From contig NC_092051.1 in NCBI RefSeq assembly GCF_003086295.3, positions 77,074,445 through 77,138,444 on the forward strand: a stretch of DNA of 64,000 nt. Direction: 5' to 3'. This DNA comes from Arachis hypogaea (taxonomy: Eukaryota; Streptophyta; Magnoliopsida; Fabales; Fabaceae). Position numbers and translations under genes: made by a program. Below the pieces are notes generated by a model. That model was not told the origin of the DNA, did no database searches, and was given only the letters and a program-made list of their open reading frames with translations. Shown one piece after another: positions 1-12,756 of the stretch (positions within the stretch are counted from its first letter, which is position 1; every line of letters starts with the position of its first letter).

Positions 1-560
1 TGTGTTCAAATGAAATAGTAATTCAGAAGGTTTAAGAAAGCAAACAGTAAATTGGTTGTGAGAATTTTATGAGAAAATAGTTAAGGCTTTGGAGATGTTC
101 AGATTTTAGGATTAACAATTCTTATTAACTACTTTGATTATGAAAAGAATCAATTCATAGCAAACTTTAAGTGATTAGATTTTAATTCCTTGGTAATTTA
201 ATCCTACTCTAACTCAATTAACCACCAATTCCTTGGTCACTTAATCTAATTAGAGGGTTTAGGTTCAAATCCTAGTTTAAGCCACAGAAAACCCTAAAGA
301 TCCAAAGATGATATGATTATATGTCACGTATCACATTAAGTTCAGATAATTAGAGAGTCATGAGAATTCAGTTTCAAGCTGTTAGGTGAGATAACTTTTC
401 TAAGAATCAACAAGAATTCAAGTTAGAAAAGAGTTATTTTTCAATATACTCTAATCCATAGTATGAAGAACGAAATTGATTCTTGAATGTAAATCAATGC
501 ATTAATGAGAAGTAGAAACCAATAGTTATTAATCCATCCAAATAAACAGAGCTCCTAACC
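1..560 (-). mobile_element. Athila-type LTR fragment, left part
   Basis: Non-coding, AT-rich DNA with no usable ORF. It contains the phrase 'attccttggtcac', also seen with small changes in the clear Athila-type LTR near 17290, so I read it as part of an LTR in minus orientation. It is cut by the window start on the left and by the 566-8670 insertion on the right. The same sequence resumes after 8675; ttaac at 561-565 and 8671-8675 is the target duplication. Assignment to the Athila group rests on weak by-eye similarity. Confidence 0.5.
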
Positions 561-565
561 TTAAC

Positions 566-3500
566 TGTAACGACCCAATTTTCAACATGTCTAGATCATA
601 CCGGAAACCGAGCGCTACCAATTTATCTTCCTAATTATTATCTATTATTTACCATATGAACCTGATTCGTTGTTAAAAGCGTAGTTAATTTGTGAGGTAT
701 ATTTTTTTTTAAACATTTGTATTAATAGACGGAATCATTCATAATCAATTCACAACTGATAGTAGATAAAACAGTTATAAACAACCACACATAAATACAT
801 CACAAGTAGCTGACAATATTCGGTGATCCAGCCTTTATTAGAGTATGAAATTTTAGTTAGAACACTCCTAGATATAGCTAGATAATAACTATATACATAT
901 ATACATACAACATCCCAGGCCCTGACCTATTCAAGATGTCCCTAAGCTGGCGCCCAGGCTAGCCTAGACTCTATACTCACCAAGTCTCTCTAGACTACTA
1001 AAGCGAGGGAAAGTACGTTCTAAGTCTTCAAAACTCAAGTCAGGTGGAATGTCATCAAAAGGTAGAACATCATCTACTACTCCTCTGCACGATCAGTCAT
1101 TGCCATATGACGTCTTTCTGGTACCTCATCAAGTAGCCACATAGCAAGAGTCTCGTACACAGGACTTAGGTTAAGGTTCACGTACAAACGGGTGCAGACG
1201 TTGGCTGGACTCACAGTATATACATATAAACAGAGAACGAGATTCACCCTAGACTCAGAAGACTACCCAGAGCAGAATCTTCTTTGCGAACGGTCATCAG
1301 TGAATTACGGAAGGATACTCACGCTTCCATATGAAGGGGAAAGGGAGAGAGAAGGGGTAAGAACTGGGGAGTTCTTAGTAGGGCCGGGGTTATTAGTTAC
1401 ATTCATTAATTATATGTTGTTTTGCAGACGAATAGCAAAATACAGAGAAGCAGTAAATAGAAAAAATAGATAAATAGAGAAAATAGAGAAAACAAAAAGC
1501 AAAACATAAACAAAAGAATACAAGAAAACAAAACAGAGACACAGAGAATAGAATGAAAACAAAGAAGGCATACATTCAAACAAAAATCATAACAGAGGAA
1601 ATGCACAACCAAATATGATGCATGTCTAGCCTTAATGCAGGTAATGAGCTCATTTGTTGGTTACATACCCGCTCCCGACGTTACCCAGCAACCTCTGTCT
1701 GGATAAGGCTTTCCTGTTGGAAATATCCACTGCAAGCAACCTTTGTCTTGCAGGGTAACCACTACAAGCAACCTTTGTCTTGCAGGAGCACACTAATCTT
1801 GATACCTCTATAAGCAACCTCTGTCTTACAGCAAAGCATTATAGCAAGGTATCCCAGGAAAGCATTCTCAGTAGTCGTACCACCATCTATCTGACTGCCT
1901 CAATGCAACAGATGAACATACAAATATCTTTAGAGTTGCCTTAATGCAACAAATGACCTTTCAATAGGCCCTCTGCTTATTCTCTATTCTCTTTATCATA
2001 TTACTCTTTTCTCTTTGTCTTTTTACTCTGCTCTGATTATTCTTTTTTTTCTGTATCTCTTTACTCTGCTCTGGTTATTCTGTTCTCTGTATCTCTTTAC
2101 TTTTCTCTGATTACTCTTTCCTTTATATCTATGTTACTCTTCTTCTTTTTATCTCTTTCCTCTACTCTGATTACTATGTTCTATGTGTTTCTCTACTCTG
2201 CAGTGATTTCTCTATTTAACGTATATATTTAAAGCTTATGTAAATTTTGGTATGAATAGTTAGCCTGTCTTGAGTATAGGTTCATTAAGTCTATACTGAA
2301 ACAGTTTAACTTTTCATATTATACTTAACCCTAACCGCAACTCAAGGACTAACTATGTTGCCCTAGTTCGTTCACTAATTTCTGTCTGTTTTTCTGTCAT
2401 TAAAATTTTACCGACTTTTTCTTTGGTTTTTATCTTTTCTTTAACTTCTTATCTTTCCTTTATCTTTGCCTCACTATCAGGTTATTACCACTCCCTAAGT
2501 ATTTTATGAAGGCAATTATGAGATTCTGCGCTTAAAGTTGTCTTTCTAAAGCTTTTACAGAAAACTGACTTTTTCGTATTATTTTATTATTTTTATTAAA
2601 ATATTATTTTTAATTAAATATTATTATTTAATATTTTATTATTATTTATTATTTTATTAATATATTTTTGAAAATTACCCCACTTTAACTTTTAACCTTT
2701 AAAATTCACTTTTTACCACCCGTAACTTTTAATATTTCTACTTTAACCACCCTAACTTTCAGAAATTATCAAATAATCCCCCAAACACCAAAATATTTAA
2801 TTCCTTACCCTTTTAAGGATCTAAAGCCTGTTCTTCATTGTTCTTCATCACACTCAAAGTGTTCTTCATAAATTCTTCAGATTCTTTCTCTGATTTTACC
2901 CATTTTTCAGTCTTTTCAACAACCGATTTTTACCATAATTCATAATAAATTAGCAGCCACTAAAACCCCATCTTTTCCATATGATTTTAACACAAATTGA
3001 ACCCCAATTTAAGCTCTAGGGTTCATTTTTCCAGCAGTACTCAAGAACAACATTCATAGCTTAAATATCATCAAATTTCATCAAAATTTCAGCAAACTTT
3101 CACCAAGAATAACTCATATAATCAATCAATTTCAAGCATAACCAAACCATATCATAATTACACATCTCAAACACAATCAATCAAGATTAAATTCGTCACA
3201 CCCTACCTGGTTTTGCTGCTCCTAATTCAGTTAGACTTTCAGGTGGTCCTTAAGCACCTTTTCCTCCTAAATCACATCAAGAACAACTTTAAAACCAAAA
3301 ACCCTCAACTGACCAAATCTCCCTCAGCATGTTAGGAAGAGATATCTCACCTTAGACTTGCTGGAAATTAACGTTTCTTGGCCCTCAAGTCAAGTTAAAC
3401 ATGATTCCTAAGGAAGAACATCAAGAAAACACATGTTTAAGCATGTTTCCTTGAAAACCGAATTGAAGATGGAAAGGAACAGCTATCTCACCTTATTTCC

Positions 3501-4319
3501 ATCCTTGATAAGTTACATGGTTATGTAGAGGAAGAAGAGAGGATCATTTTGGTTAAATCGGAGTTTTGATTTGAGTTTTAGTTTAGAAGAAATCAAGCTT
3601 TGAAGATTAAGTGTTCATGAAAGTTTCTCTCTTTTCTCTCTTGTTATTTTCGTCCAAAATGAAGAAATGACTTGGAGTGTCTTGGGAGTGTAGGGTGAGT
3701 TGTGATTGGTTCGCTTGGAGGTGGGTTAAAATAATATTAAAATATCTCAAGTGTATAACTACTAAAACTAGGTATATCGGAACACTTGTAAAAATATCTC
3801 TAAAATTTCTTTTCTGAGCTACTAGCATAAAGGACACTAGTAACACATTTAATATGAAAATATAACATGTATGATGAGGCATTAGCATTGCTAAAGTCAT
3901 CAAAGAGTGCTGGTGCTAAGCTGCACCAAAAAACTGTGAATCCGATTAAACTGATTTTTATTTTTAACTAAAACTGACCAGGTAACCTTATAATATAATT
4001 CAAGCATCTTATAATACTAATAAAATGATAACATTATAATATTATATCTTTTCTCTCATGAATCGAGTCCGGTTTGTCAAACAGAGACTATTTACGAAAA
4101 CTAGAATCAAAACTCCTAACCAATACGGCTAAAAAATTAGGTTCTTCATAATTGCATTATCGAGTTTGCCTCAAAAGAGGTTCTAGCTTAAAGATGACAT
4201 AATGACAATGAGGATCGTGATACTTGTTGATATAGAAGATGTGTTCCCTTTACTGATCTTCCGAAGAAATCCGTGCCTTTAGAAAAGATCTCACGTACTC
4301 GAAAATCAGGGTTGTTACA
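566..4319 (-). repeat. LTR of the LARD (3' LTR in element orientation)
   Basis: 3754 bp. The proof is its direct repeat at 4770-8670, which matches almost base for base over most of its length. It holds T-rich and AT-rich tracts (about 1980-2220 and 2570-2690) and a hairpin array at 1729-1831. Short ORFs inside (1192-1473, 3607-3903 on the minus strand) are repeated in the other LTR only because the LTR is duplicated; I see no domain in them and do not call them genes. A polypurine-like run, reverse complement AGGAGGGTATAA, lies just outside at 4320-4331. Confidence 0.9.
1729..1831 (-). repeat. Array of short hairpins in the LARD 3' LTR
   Basis: Units have complementary 7-base arms around 10-base loops. 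Examples on the + strand are CTGCAAG / CTTGCAG around CAACCTTTGT, and an imperfect unit ending CTTACAG near 1831. About three units can be counted. The matching array in the other LTR (5939-6183) is longer, so unit number changed after the two LTRs were formed. Confidence 0.75.
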
Positions 4320-4769
4320 TTATACCCTCCTAAAAGAAAATTTTGTCCTCAAAATTTCAACCACATGCAGAATCCATCTTCAAGCAGTCTATTTCCTTCA
4401 AGCCATCCTGATGTAGATATCAGTTCGTTCCTTACAGCATCTAAATATCACATAGCCATAGCCATGGAGATCATAAAATCTATGAAGATAGCTGTGGCTC
4501 ACGTGGATTCGTCGTTCAGAGCTCACTTAAACCATGCTTATTCACAGTCATTGAAGTCTTATCCACACTAAACAATCAACATTAAGGTGATCAGTCTTAA
4601 TATCTCAAGTAAGGCATGAACATTCCCAAAATGAGTGCTCATAGAAATTCATGCCAAATGTATCTTGAAGATACCCTAACAGCATGAGACACACAAGCAG
4701 AGTTTGCAATGAAGCATATTCAGTCCACTCCCCAGGCTCTACCGGGAACGAACTGCTCTGATACCAAAT
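4320..4769 (-). other. Internal region of the LARD (450 bp)
   Basis: Runs from the polypurine-like tract (4320-4336, reverse complement) to the primer site at 4755-4766. It contains the phrase TTTTGTCCTCAAAATTT at 4342-4358, common beside the 3' LTR in Tekay/Del elements. A 68-codon ORF at 4365-4571 on the + strand has no recognisable domain and lies antisense to the element, so I do not treat it as a gene. No gag, protease, RT or integrase motif is visible. Confidence 0.8.
4755..4766 (-). promoter_or_regulatory. Primer binding site for tRNA-iMet (LARD)
   Basis: The + strand GCTCTGATACCA is the reverse complement of TGGTATCAGAGC, the usual plant primer site for initiator tRNA-Met. Three bases separate it from the LTR edge at 4770. 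It fixes the element orientation as minus. Confidence 0.92.
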
Positions 4770-7700
4770 TGTAACGACCCAATTTTCAACATGTCTTGAT
4801 CATACCGGAAACTGAGCGCTACCAATTTATCTTCCTAATTATTATCTATTATTTACCATATGAGCCTGATTCGTTGTTAAAAGCGTAGTTAATTTGTGAG
4901 GTATATATATTTTTTTTAAAATGTTTGGATTAATAAAGGAATCATTCATAATCAATTCACAACTGATAGTAGATAAAACAGTTATAAACAACCACACATA
5001 AATACATCACAAGCAGTTGACAATATTTGGTGATGCAGCCTTTATTAGAGTATGAAATTTTAGTTAGAACACCCCTAGATATAGCTAGATAATAACTATA
5101 TACATATATACATACAACATCCCAGGCCCTGACCTATTCAAGATGTCCCTAAGCTGGCGCCCAGGCTAGCCTAGACTCTATACTCACCAAGTCTCTCTAG
5201 ACTACTAAAGCGAGGGAAAGTACGTTCTAAGTCTTCAAAACTCAAGTCAGGTGGAACGTCATCAAAAGGTAGAACATCATCTACTACTCCTCTGCACGAT
5301 CAGTCATTGCCATATGACGTCTTTCTGGTACCTCATCAAGTAGCCACACAGCAAGAGTTTCGTACACAGGACTTAGGTTAAGGTTCACGTACAAATGGGG
5401 TGCAGACGTTGGCTGGTCTCACAGTATATACATATAAATAGAGAACGAGATTCACCCTAGACTCAGAAGACTACCTAGAGCAGAATCCTCTTTGCGAACG
5501 GTCGTCAGTGAATTACGGAAGGGTACTCACGCTTCCATCTGAAGGGGGAAGGGAGAGAGAAGGGGTAAGAATTGGGGAGTTCTTAGTAGGGCCGGGGTTA
5601 TTAGTTACATTCATTAATTATATGTTGTTTTGCATACGAATAGCAGAATACAGAGAAGCAGTAAATAGAAAAAAATAGATAAATAGAAAAAATAGAGAAA
5701 GCAAAAATCAAAACACAAACAAAAGAATATAAGAAAACAAAACAGAGACACAAAGAATAGAATGAAAACAAAGAAGGCATACATTCAAACAACAATCATA
5801 ACAGAGGAAATGCACAACCAAATATGATGCATGTCTAGCCTTAATGCAGGCAATGAGCTCATTTTTCGGTTACATACCCGCTCCCGACGTTACCCAGCAA
5901 CCTCTGTCTGGATAAGGCTTTCTTGTTGGAAATATCCACTGCAAGCAACCTTTGTCTTGCAAGGTAACCACTACAAGAAACCTTTGTCTTGCAGGGCAGC
6001 ACTCATTAGCCGATATATGCCCAACACACTCACTGTAAGCAACTTCTGTCTTACAGGAGCACAACACACTCACTGTAAGCAACTTCTGTCTTACAGGAGC
6101 AACAACACACTCACTGCAAGCAACCTCTGTCTTACAGGAGCACACTAATCTCGATACCTCTGTAAGCAACCTCTGTCTTACAGTAAAGCATTATAGCAAG
6201 GTATCCCAAGAAAGCGTTCTCAATGGTCGTACCACTATCTATCTGACTGCCTCAATGCAACAGATGAACATACAAATATCTTTGGAGTTGCCTTAATGCA
6301 ACAAATGACCTTTCAATAGGCCCTCTGCTTATTCTCTATTCTCTTTATCATATTACTCTTTTCTCTTTGTCTTTTTACTCTGCTCTGATTATTCTTTTTT
6401 TCTGTATCTCTTTACTCTGCTCTGGTTATTCTATTCTCTGTATCTCTTTACTTTTTTCTAATTACTCTTTCCTTTATATCTATGTTACTCTTCTTCTCTT
6501 TATCTCTTTCCTCTACTCTGATTATTCTGTTCTCTGTGTTTCTCTACTCTGCTCTGATTTCTCTATTTAACGTAAATATTTAAAGCTTATGTAAATTTCG
6601 ATATGAATAGTTAGCCTATCTCGAGTATAGGTTCATTAAGTCTATACTGAAACAGTTTAACTTTTCATATTATACTTAACCCTAACCGCAACTCAAGGAC
6701 TAACTATGTTGCCCTAGTTCGTTCACTAATTTTTGTCTGTTTTTCTGTCATTAAAATTTTACCGACTTTTTCTTTGGTTTTTATCTTTTCTTTAACTTCT
6801 TATCTTTCCTTTATCTTTGCCTCACTATCATGTTATTACCAGTCCCTAAGTATTTTATGAAGGTAATTATGAGATTCTACGCTTAAAGTTGTCTTTCTAA
6901 AGCTTTTACAGAAAACTGCCTTTTCCGTATTATTTTATTATTTTTATTAAAATATTATTTTTAATTAAATATTATTATTTAATATTTTATTATTATTTAT
7001 TATTTTATTAATATATTTTCGAAAATTACCCCACTATAACTTTTAACCTTTAAAATTTACTTTTTACCACCCGTAACTTTTAATATTTCTACTTTAACCA
7101 CCCTAACTTTCAGAAATTACCAAATAACCCCCCAAACACCAAAATATTTACTTCCTTACCCTTTTAAGGATCTAAAGCTTCTTCTTCATTGTTCTTCATC
7201 ACACTCAAAGTGTTCTTCATGTTCTTCATAAATTCTTCAAATTCTTTCTCTGATTTTACCCGTTTTTCAGTCTTTTCAGCAACCAATTTTTACCATAACT
7301 CATAATAAATTAGCAGCCACTAAAACCCCATCTTTTCCACATGATTTTAACACAAATTGAACCCCAATTTAAGCTCTAGGGTTCGTTTTTCCAGCAGCCC
7401 TCAAGAACAACATTCATAGCTTAAATATCATCAAATTTCATCAAAATTTCAGCAAACATTCACCAAGAATAACTCATATAATCAATCAATTTCAAGCATA
7501 ACCAAACCATATCATAATCACACATCTCAAACACAATCAATCAAGATTAAATTCGTCACACCCTACCTGGTTTTCCTGCTCCTAATTCAGTTAGACTTTC
7601 AGGTGGTCCTTAAGCACTTTTTCCTCCTAAATCACATCAAGAACAACTTTAAATCCAAAAACCCTCAACTGACCAAATCTCCCTCAGCACGTTAGGAAGA

Positions 7701-8670
7701 GATATCTCACCTTAGACTTTCTGGAAATTAATGTTTCTTGGCCCTCAAGTCAAGTTAAACATGATTCCTAAGGTAGAACATGAAGAAAATACATGTTTAA
7801 GCATGTTTCCTTGAAAACCGAATTGAAGATGGAAAGGAACAGCCATCTCACCTTATTTCTATCCTTGATAATTACATGGTAATGTAGAGGAAGAAGAGAG
7901 GATCATTTTGGTAAAATCGGAGTTTTGATTTGAGTTTTAGTTTAGAAGAAATCAAGCTTTGAAGATTAAGTATTCATGAAAGTTTCTCTCTTTTCTCTCT
8001 TGTTATTTTCGTCCAAAATGAAGAAATGATACAGCCTTGGAGTGTCTTGGGGGTGTAGGGTGAGTTGTGATTGGTTGGCTTGGAGGTGGGTTAAAATAAT
8101 ATTAAAATATCTCAAGTGTATAACTACTAAAACTAGGTGTATCGGAACACTTGTAAAAACATCTCTAAAATTTCTTTTCTGAGCTACTAGCATAAAGGAC
8201 ACTAGTAACACATTTAATATGAGAATAGAACATGTATGATGGGGCATTAACATTGCTATAGTCATCAAAGAGTGCTGGTGCTAAGCTGCACCAGTAAACT
8301 GTGAACCCGGTTAAACCGATTTTCTATTTTTAACTAAAACTGACCAGGTAACCTTATAATATCATTCAAGCATCTTCTAATACTAATAAAATGATAACAT
8401 TATAATATTATATCTCTTCTCTCATGAATCAAGTCCGGTTTGTCTTGAAAACTAGAATCAAAACTCCTAACCAATACGGCTCAAAAACTAGGTTCTTCAC
8501 GATTGTGTTATCGAGCTTGCCTCAAAAGAGGTTCTAGCTTAAAGATGACATAATGACAATGAGGATCGAGATACTTGTTGATATATAAGATGCGTTCCCT
8601 TTACTGATCTTCCAAAGAAATCCGTGCCTTTAGAAAAGATCTCGCGTACTCAAAAATCAGGGTTGTTACA
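4770..8670 (-). repeat. LTR of the LARD (5' LTR in element orientation)
   Basis: 3901 bp, about 150 bp longer than its partner. The main visible difference is the expanded hairpin array at 5939-6183, with several smaller indels elsewhere. Being the 5' LTR it should carry the promoter, but I cannot single out a convincing TATA box among the many AT-rich tracts. Confidence 0.9.
5939..6183 (-). repeat. Expanded hairpin array in the LARD 5' LTR
   Basis: About six units. Good ones read CTGTAAG, a 10-base loop (CAACTTCTGT), CTTACAG; earlier units use GCAAG/CTTGC stems. Units are spaced by short stretches such as 'gagcacaacacactca', and two to three adjacent units are near-identical, which points to recent tandem duplication compared with the shorter array at 1729-1831. 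Confidence 0.8.
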
Positions 8671-8675
8671 TTAAC

Positions 8676-9726
8676 AATGGTAGTTTAGCTACTCATGGTA
8701 ATGAAAACCCTAGCAGAGAAAAAGTGTAAAGTGCGGATGAAAAAAATAAGAAAGCTAGGTCAGAATATCTTCTCCTTTTATATCAAATTCTAATAAATAT
8801 AAAATATAATTTCTAAAACCTAAAGATATCATTTCTTAACTCAAAACTAAATTGAAAATCAAATTGAATCCTAAAGATTTGGTACAGATTCACGTGAAAG
8901 TCTTTCTCTTCAGCATACTGGAGCTAAACTTGAGATTGGTGGCATTTGGCGCCATGTATGCAGCAAGAAGCACGCATTCCCAAGCTCCTGGCACCAAACT
9001 TCAAATTCTGGCATTTGGTGCCAGCATAACAACGGCGAGTGTGAAGTAATTGTGTTCTGGCGCCAAACTTCAGGTTGGTGGCATTTGGCGCCAAACTTCA
9101 GGTTGGTGGCATTTGGCGCCATGTTGTCAGAGAAAAAGTATAAACTATTATATATTGTTGGAAAGTTCTGAAAGTTGACTTTCTAATGCTGCTCAAACTA
9201 CATCAATTGAACCTTTGTAACTCAAGTTATACTCGTTGGAGTGTGAGGAGGTTAGGGTTGACAGCATCCACTTTCTTCCTTTTCTTCTACACGAACTCTG
9301 TGAAACTTGCCCGAATGTAACCTGTAATAAATCAAATTGCAAAACAACTCAAAGTAGCATTCATGGTGGCTTAAAAAATCTAAATCTTGATATAATTCAA
9401 CAATTTCACACGTAAATTCACTAAGAAAAGATAAGAATTGATATCCAAAATCATTTAATAGATTATCCAAAGTCAGTGTAAAAGATTATCTAAAACTCTT
9501 TCAATTATAGTAAAAAGGAATTGATAAGAAAATTAATGGAAGAAGAATAAAAGAATAAGAAAATTTAACACTCAGAACTTTTTAAAAAATCTTCTCATGA
9601 ACTGATTTTAAATTTATTTATTCATTAAAGACTTTATTTTCATAAATTATTTTATTATGGGTCTTACAGAAAACACAGATGAACGAAAGGAGGGAATAAC
9701 ATAAGACAGAGCAGAAACATGATGAG
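8676..9726 (-). mobile_element. Athila-type LTR fragment, right part
   Basis: Continues the fragment at 1-560 after the insertion. The stretch near 9140-9260 ('actattatatattgttggaaag' region, then 'ggttagggttgacagcatcc') parallels the minus-strand LTRs of element F near 28580-28710, which supports an Athila-type LTR in minus orientation. It carries TGGCGCC repeats at 8935-9122. The right boundary is where a TGTAATGACCC-like LTR begins at 9727. ORFs here are short and featureless. Confidence 0.6.
9058..9122. repeat. Tandem TGGCGCCA-containing repeat
   Basis: Two near-perfect copies of a unit of about 31 bp start with the palindrome TGGCGCCA and continue 'aacttcaggttggtggcatt'. Further degenerate copies lie at 8935-9025 (TTTGGCGCCATG, TTTGGTGCCAGC). 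Same kind of position and design as the TGGCGTT/AACGCCA repeats in the other Athila-type LTRs. Confidence 0.8.
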
Positions 9727-9942
9727 CGTAATGACCCGCATTTTTGAAAAATGTAAATATAAATGAGCTATATAATTTATTCTATTAATTGAAATTTCTT
9801 ATTTTTAGAAATTATTTTATTTAAAGTAATTAAATTAATTTTATAACTATTTGAGTTCAATTAAATTTAGATTCTTATATATATTTTTGTTATGATGAAA
9901 TATTTAACGTAATTGAAACTATAATTTTAGTAATTTATAAGT

Positions 9943-9946
<4 letters not shown>

Positions 9947-9982
<36 letters not shown>
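9947..9982. repeat. AT dinucleotide microsatellite
   Basis: Uninterrupted AT repeat of about 18 units inside the subfamily C LTR. Confidence 0.95.
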
Positions 9983-9986
<4 letters not shown>

Positions 9987-10160
9987 TTGAGTAATTGACA
10001 TTTTTAATTTAAAAATAGAGTTTGGTTATAAATATTATTATCGAGCTCAATATCCGCCGACATGAGTAAATATCGGTACTTTTCGATGAACCTAGCTTTG
10101 CTAATGCTTCATCGTATATCTTTTATCATTAAGTTACTAATGTCATTTATATTAGTAACT

Positions 10161-10162
<2 letters not shown>

Positions 10163-10194
<32 letters not shown>
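10163..10194. repeat. AT dinucleotide microsatellite
   Basis: Second AT repeat, about 16 units, in the same LTR. The flanking sequence differs from the first, so the two arose separately. Confidence 0.95.
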
Positions 10195-10198
<4 letters not shown>

Positions 10199-11642
10199 TA
10201 TTATTACTTGTATTTTAATATATTTAGTTTTCATAATTATCTGTCTAAAATATTTATAACTTAAATCGCTGACTCAGCAGCTTAATCAATTGACACGTGC
10301 CCTCTTTATAACACCACATCACCATCATTTCTTTCATTTTCCTCGTTTAGCATGATTCATGAGGGAAGAAAGAGAGAGAACCGTGAGAGAGAAAGCAAGA
10401 ATTCCATGGCACCTCCGAAAATTCGGCTTCGATTTCTTTCGATCTGTGACTCGAATGAAAAATCTAATCTGATAAAAGCGTTCGTACCTTCCTCCCCTAC
10501 ATGTTGGCATCACTTTTGTTCAGTAGAAGTTGACGGTGACGTAGCTCCTCCCCTATACATTGATTAAGTTTATGTTAAACATTTGTTGGATTATTGTTGT
10601 TTGCTTGAGATTTTGATTTTGTTATGTATGAACAGCAAATTGGAGTGTTATGATGATTTTGAGGCTGTTGTGATGTAGTATTTTGAGATAAATTTGATGA
10701 GATTTGATGGCGGCAAGATTAAATTAAAAGCTGTGAAATATCGGTAACCGTAAAACTCAAAAACATGTTTAAAATCAGGTATATATTTTGAAAGATCACA
10801 AGAAAATATTTTGGTTTTGAAAGAGTGTTTGTCACCAACACAAATATTATTTTTAAATATGAAAATGTAGTTTGATAAAAGATCGGGGTTAAAAGATAAT
10901 AATTATATAGGTTTTGGGGGTATTTTGAGTACAAAGTAAAAGTTCTAGAGTAAACTGGATATTTTATAAAAGTTTAGGGTTATTTTTATAACATATAGAA
11001 ATGAGTGAAAGTTCAAATATAATTTTATAAATTATTGAAGTTAAAAATAGAATATTAAAAAGTTCGTGATTTAGAAAGTAATTAATAAAAGTTTAAAAAT
11101 AAGATTTTATAAACTAAGTTTTAAAGAATATTATAAATATTTTTTTAAATACTTCTTTGAAATTATTCATTTATATTAAAATAAATTATTATTATAATTA
11201 TTATTTATCAAAGATATAATCTTGTAAGAATATCATAATATGTATTATTAATGATAAAGCAAGCAAGCATAGTAATCTTAAAAGGTTTAGAGAACGCAGA
11301 CTTAATTAAAAAATTTAATAAATATTTTTTATAAGATACTTAGTGGAGAAATGAGAGAATAGTGAGAAGATAATTTATAGTATGGAATGATAAGAAAGAA
11401 AAGAAAAAGAAAAGAAAGGATTAAAAGAATCTAAAGAACCTCTGCCATAGGAGAGCAATGAGCAAGAATAAAAGAAAAGAAAGAAAGAATGGAAAGAAAA
11501 TGAGATAAGCAAAGTTATTGTTTGGCACTGAGAACGAGCTGAGTTGATTGCTTACTTACTGAAAATGAGCATAGATATGCTGGTGAGTCCACCGAGATTT
11601 GCTTTCCAAAGATACATCGGCCAATCGAGGGGATGGTCGCAC

Positions 11643-11789
11643 CTGTAAGACAGAGGTTGCTTACAGAGGTTATAATACATAGATTGGCTAGAGAGAACCT
11701 CACCTGTAAAACCGAGGTTGCTTACAGAGGTTATGTTTGCAAACATCGGCTCAAGAGAGTCGCACCTGTAAGACAGAGGTTGCTTACAG
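11643..11789 (+). repeat. Hairpin array in the subfamily C LTR
   Basis: Three units of CTGTAAG (or CTGTAAA), a 10-base loop such as ACAGAGGTTG, then CTTACAG, spaced about 58-60 bp apart. The loop is the reverse complement of the loop in the LARD arrays, as expected for an LTR of the same group in opposite orientation. Confidence 0.8.
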
Positions 11790-12467
11790 AGGTTATGACA
11801 CTGAAAACCAAACTCAGACAAAGATTGCTGAGTTACGTCGGAAACGGGTGGAAACCGACAGATGAGCTCATTACCTGTACTAGGGATAGACATGCATCAT
11901 ACTTGTTTACGCATATTTGTTTGCGAGTGTGTTTTCTATGTTTGTGGGTGTGCTAAATGATTGTTTGAATTTCGTATTCTATAATTGTTGAATTGGCTTG
12001 TACTTTGTTGATTGTTGTTGCTGACCAAGTATATATAAAATGAATATAACTATGCACCCCGTTCCTACTAAGAAATCCCCAGTTTTTACGCCCTATTTCT
12101 ACCCCTTTCAGTTACAGGTGCGAAGGTTTAGTGCGGAACTACAGGAGCATAAAGATTATTTTCACGAGTTGAGTTGTTAGAATTTATTTTCCTCTCGTCA
12201 TTCATTGTTTTGGCATTTAGAGAGGTAGGACTTGTAAGAGATTCCTTGAATAAGTCTATGTATATAAAGATATGTGAATATATAAATACTTTTGTGATTA
12301 AGTGATTTAAAATAAAGTCTCCTTTCGTTTTCTTAATTAAAGTTTCAGTTCGTATTTGCAAAGGCTCAATATTAAATAAAGATAGTATAAAATAAAAGGT
12401 TTAGAGGTAAGTAACGCCTGAGCTTTTGGTATGATCATGAGGTGCTAAATGTTAGGGTGTTAAATCA

Positions 12468-12479
12468 TGGTATCAGAGC
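12468..12479 (+). promoter_or_regulatory. Primer binding site for tRNA-iMet (subfamily C element)
   Basis: TGGTATCAGAGC lies three bases after the LTR end, the same spacing as in the LARD. Confidence 0.9.
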
Positions 12480-12756
12480 AATTCGTCCATGTTAGAGCCT
12501 TGGGAATGGATTGACTATGCTTCACTGCATATTTTGAGTGTCTTTCAGGCAGTAGGACTTGTCTTAGTAACAAGAATTTGAGTTCCAAATGCATGATTGT
12601 CTATTGATTAATGCTGTTAGTCGACCGTTGCATCTCTCTTGGTATTAGGTTTGGCCAACTTAATACTAATGATTCATGTATATGAAAACACTAATGGATT
12701 ATCTTAGACGAAATAGAAGTAATAGGTTATGAAAATCATGAGGTTTGGGAATGTTA
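12480..12756 (+). other. Stub of the internal region of the subfamily C element
   Basis: About 277 bp of leader follows the primer site, then stops where minus-strand Athila pol begins near 12757. No coding signal is visible. The rest of this element is missing here. Confidence 0.6.

Larger units (their letters stand above)
566..8670 (-). mobile_element. Non-autonomous large-LTR retrotransposon (LARD), Tekay/Del-like, complete
   Basis: Two direct copies of a 3.75-3.9 kb LTR flank 450 bp of internal DNA. Both LTRs start TGTAACGACCC and end GGGTTGTTACA on the + strand. The 5-bp target duplication ttaac is intact at 561-565 and 8671-8675. The primer site for tRNA-iMet lies next to the right LTR in reverse complement, so the element runs on the minus strand. 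No gag or pol is present, so mobility would have to come from a relative. The LTR termini and primer site resemble the Tekay/Del chromoviruses; clade placement is inference because no protein domain remains. In Arachis it may match a described non-autonomous family, which I cannot confirm. Confidence 0.9.
9727..12464 (+). repeat. Tekay/Del-like 5' LTR (subfamily C)
   Basis: Starts CGTAATGACCC (expected TGTAATGACCC) and ends GTTAAA (expected GTTACA), three bases before a tRNA-iMet primer site, so both ends fit with one substitution each. Length 2738 bp. It has two AT dinucleotide tracts, a hairpin array at 11643-11789 and a conserved core around 11860-11910 ('gagctcattacctg', 'gacatgcatcata') shared with the LARD LTRs in reverse complement. 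A close relative lies at 23771-24378 plus 53636-54783. No matching downstream LTR can be paired with certainty. Confidence 0.8.

Noticed and set aside
3607..3903. 98-100 codon ORF found in both LARD LTRs (also 7966-8268) as a conserved gene
   Set aside because: Conservation comes only from LTR duplication; the related LTR D does not keep it and no domain is visible.
10352..10567. 71-codon ORF starting MIHEGRKRENRERESKN in LTR C
   Set aside because: The related LTR at 23771-24378 has stops and indels in this frame, so there is no sign of coding selection.
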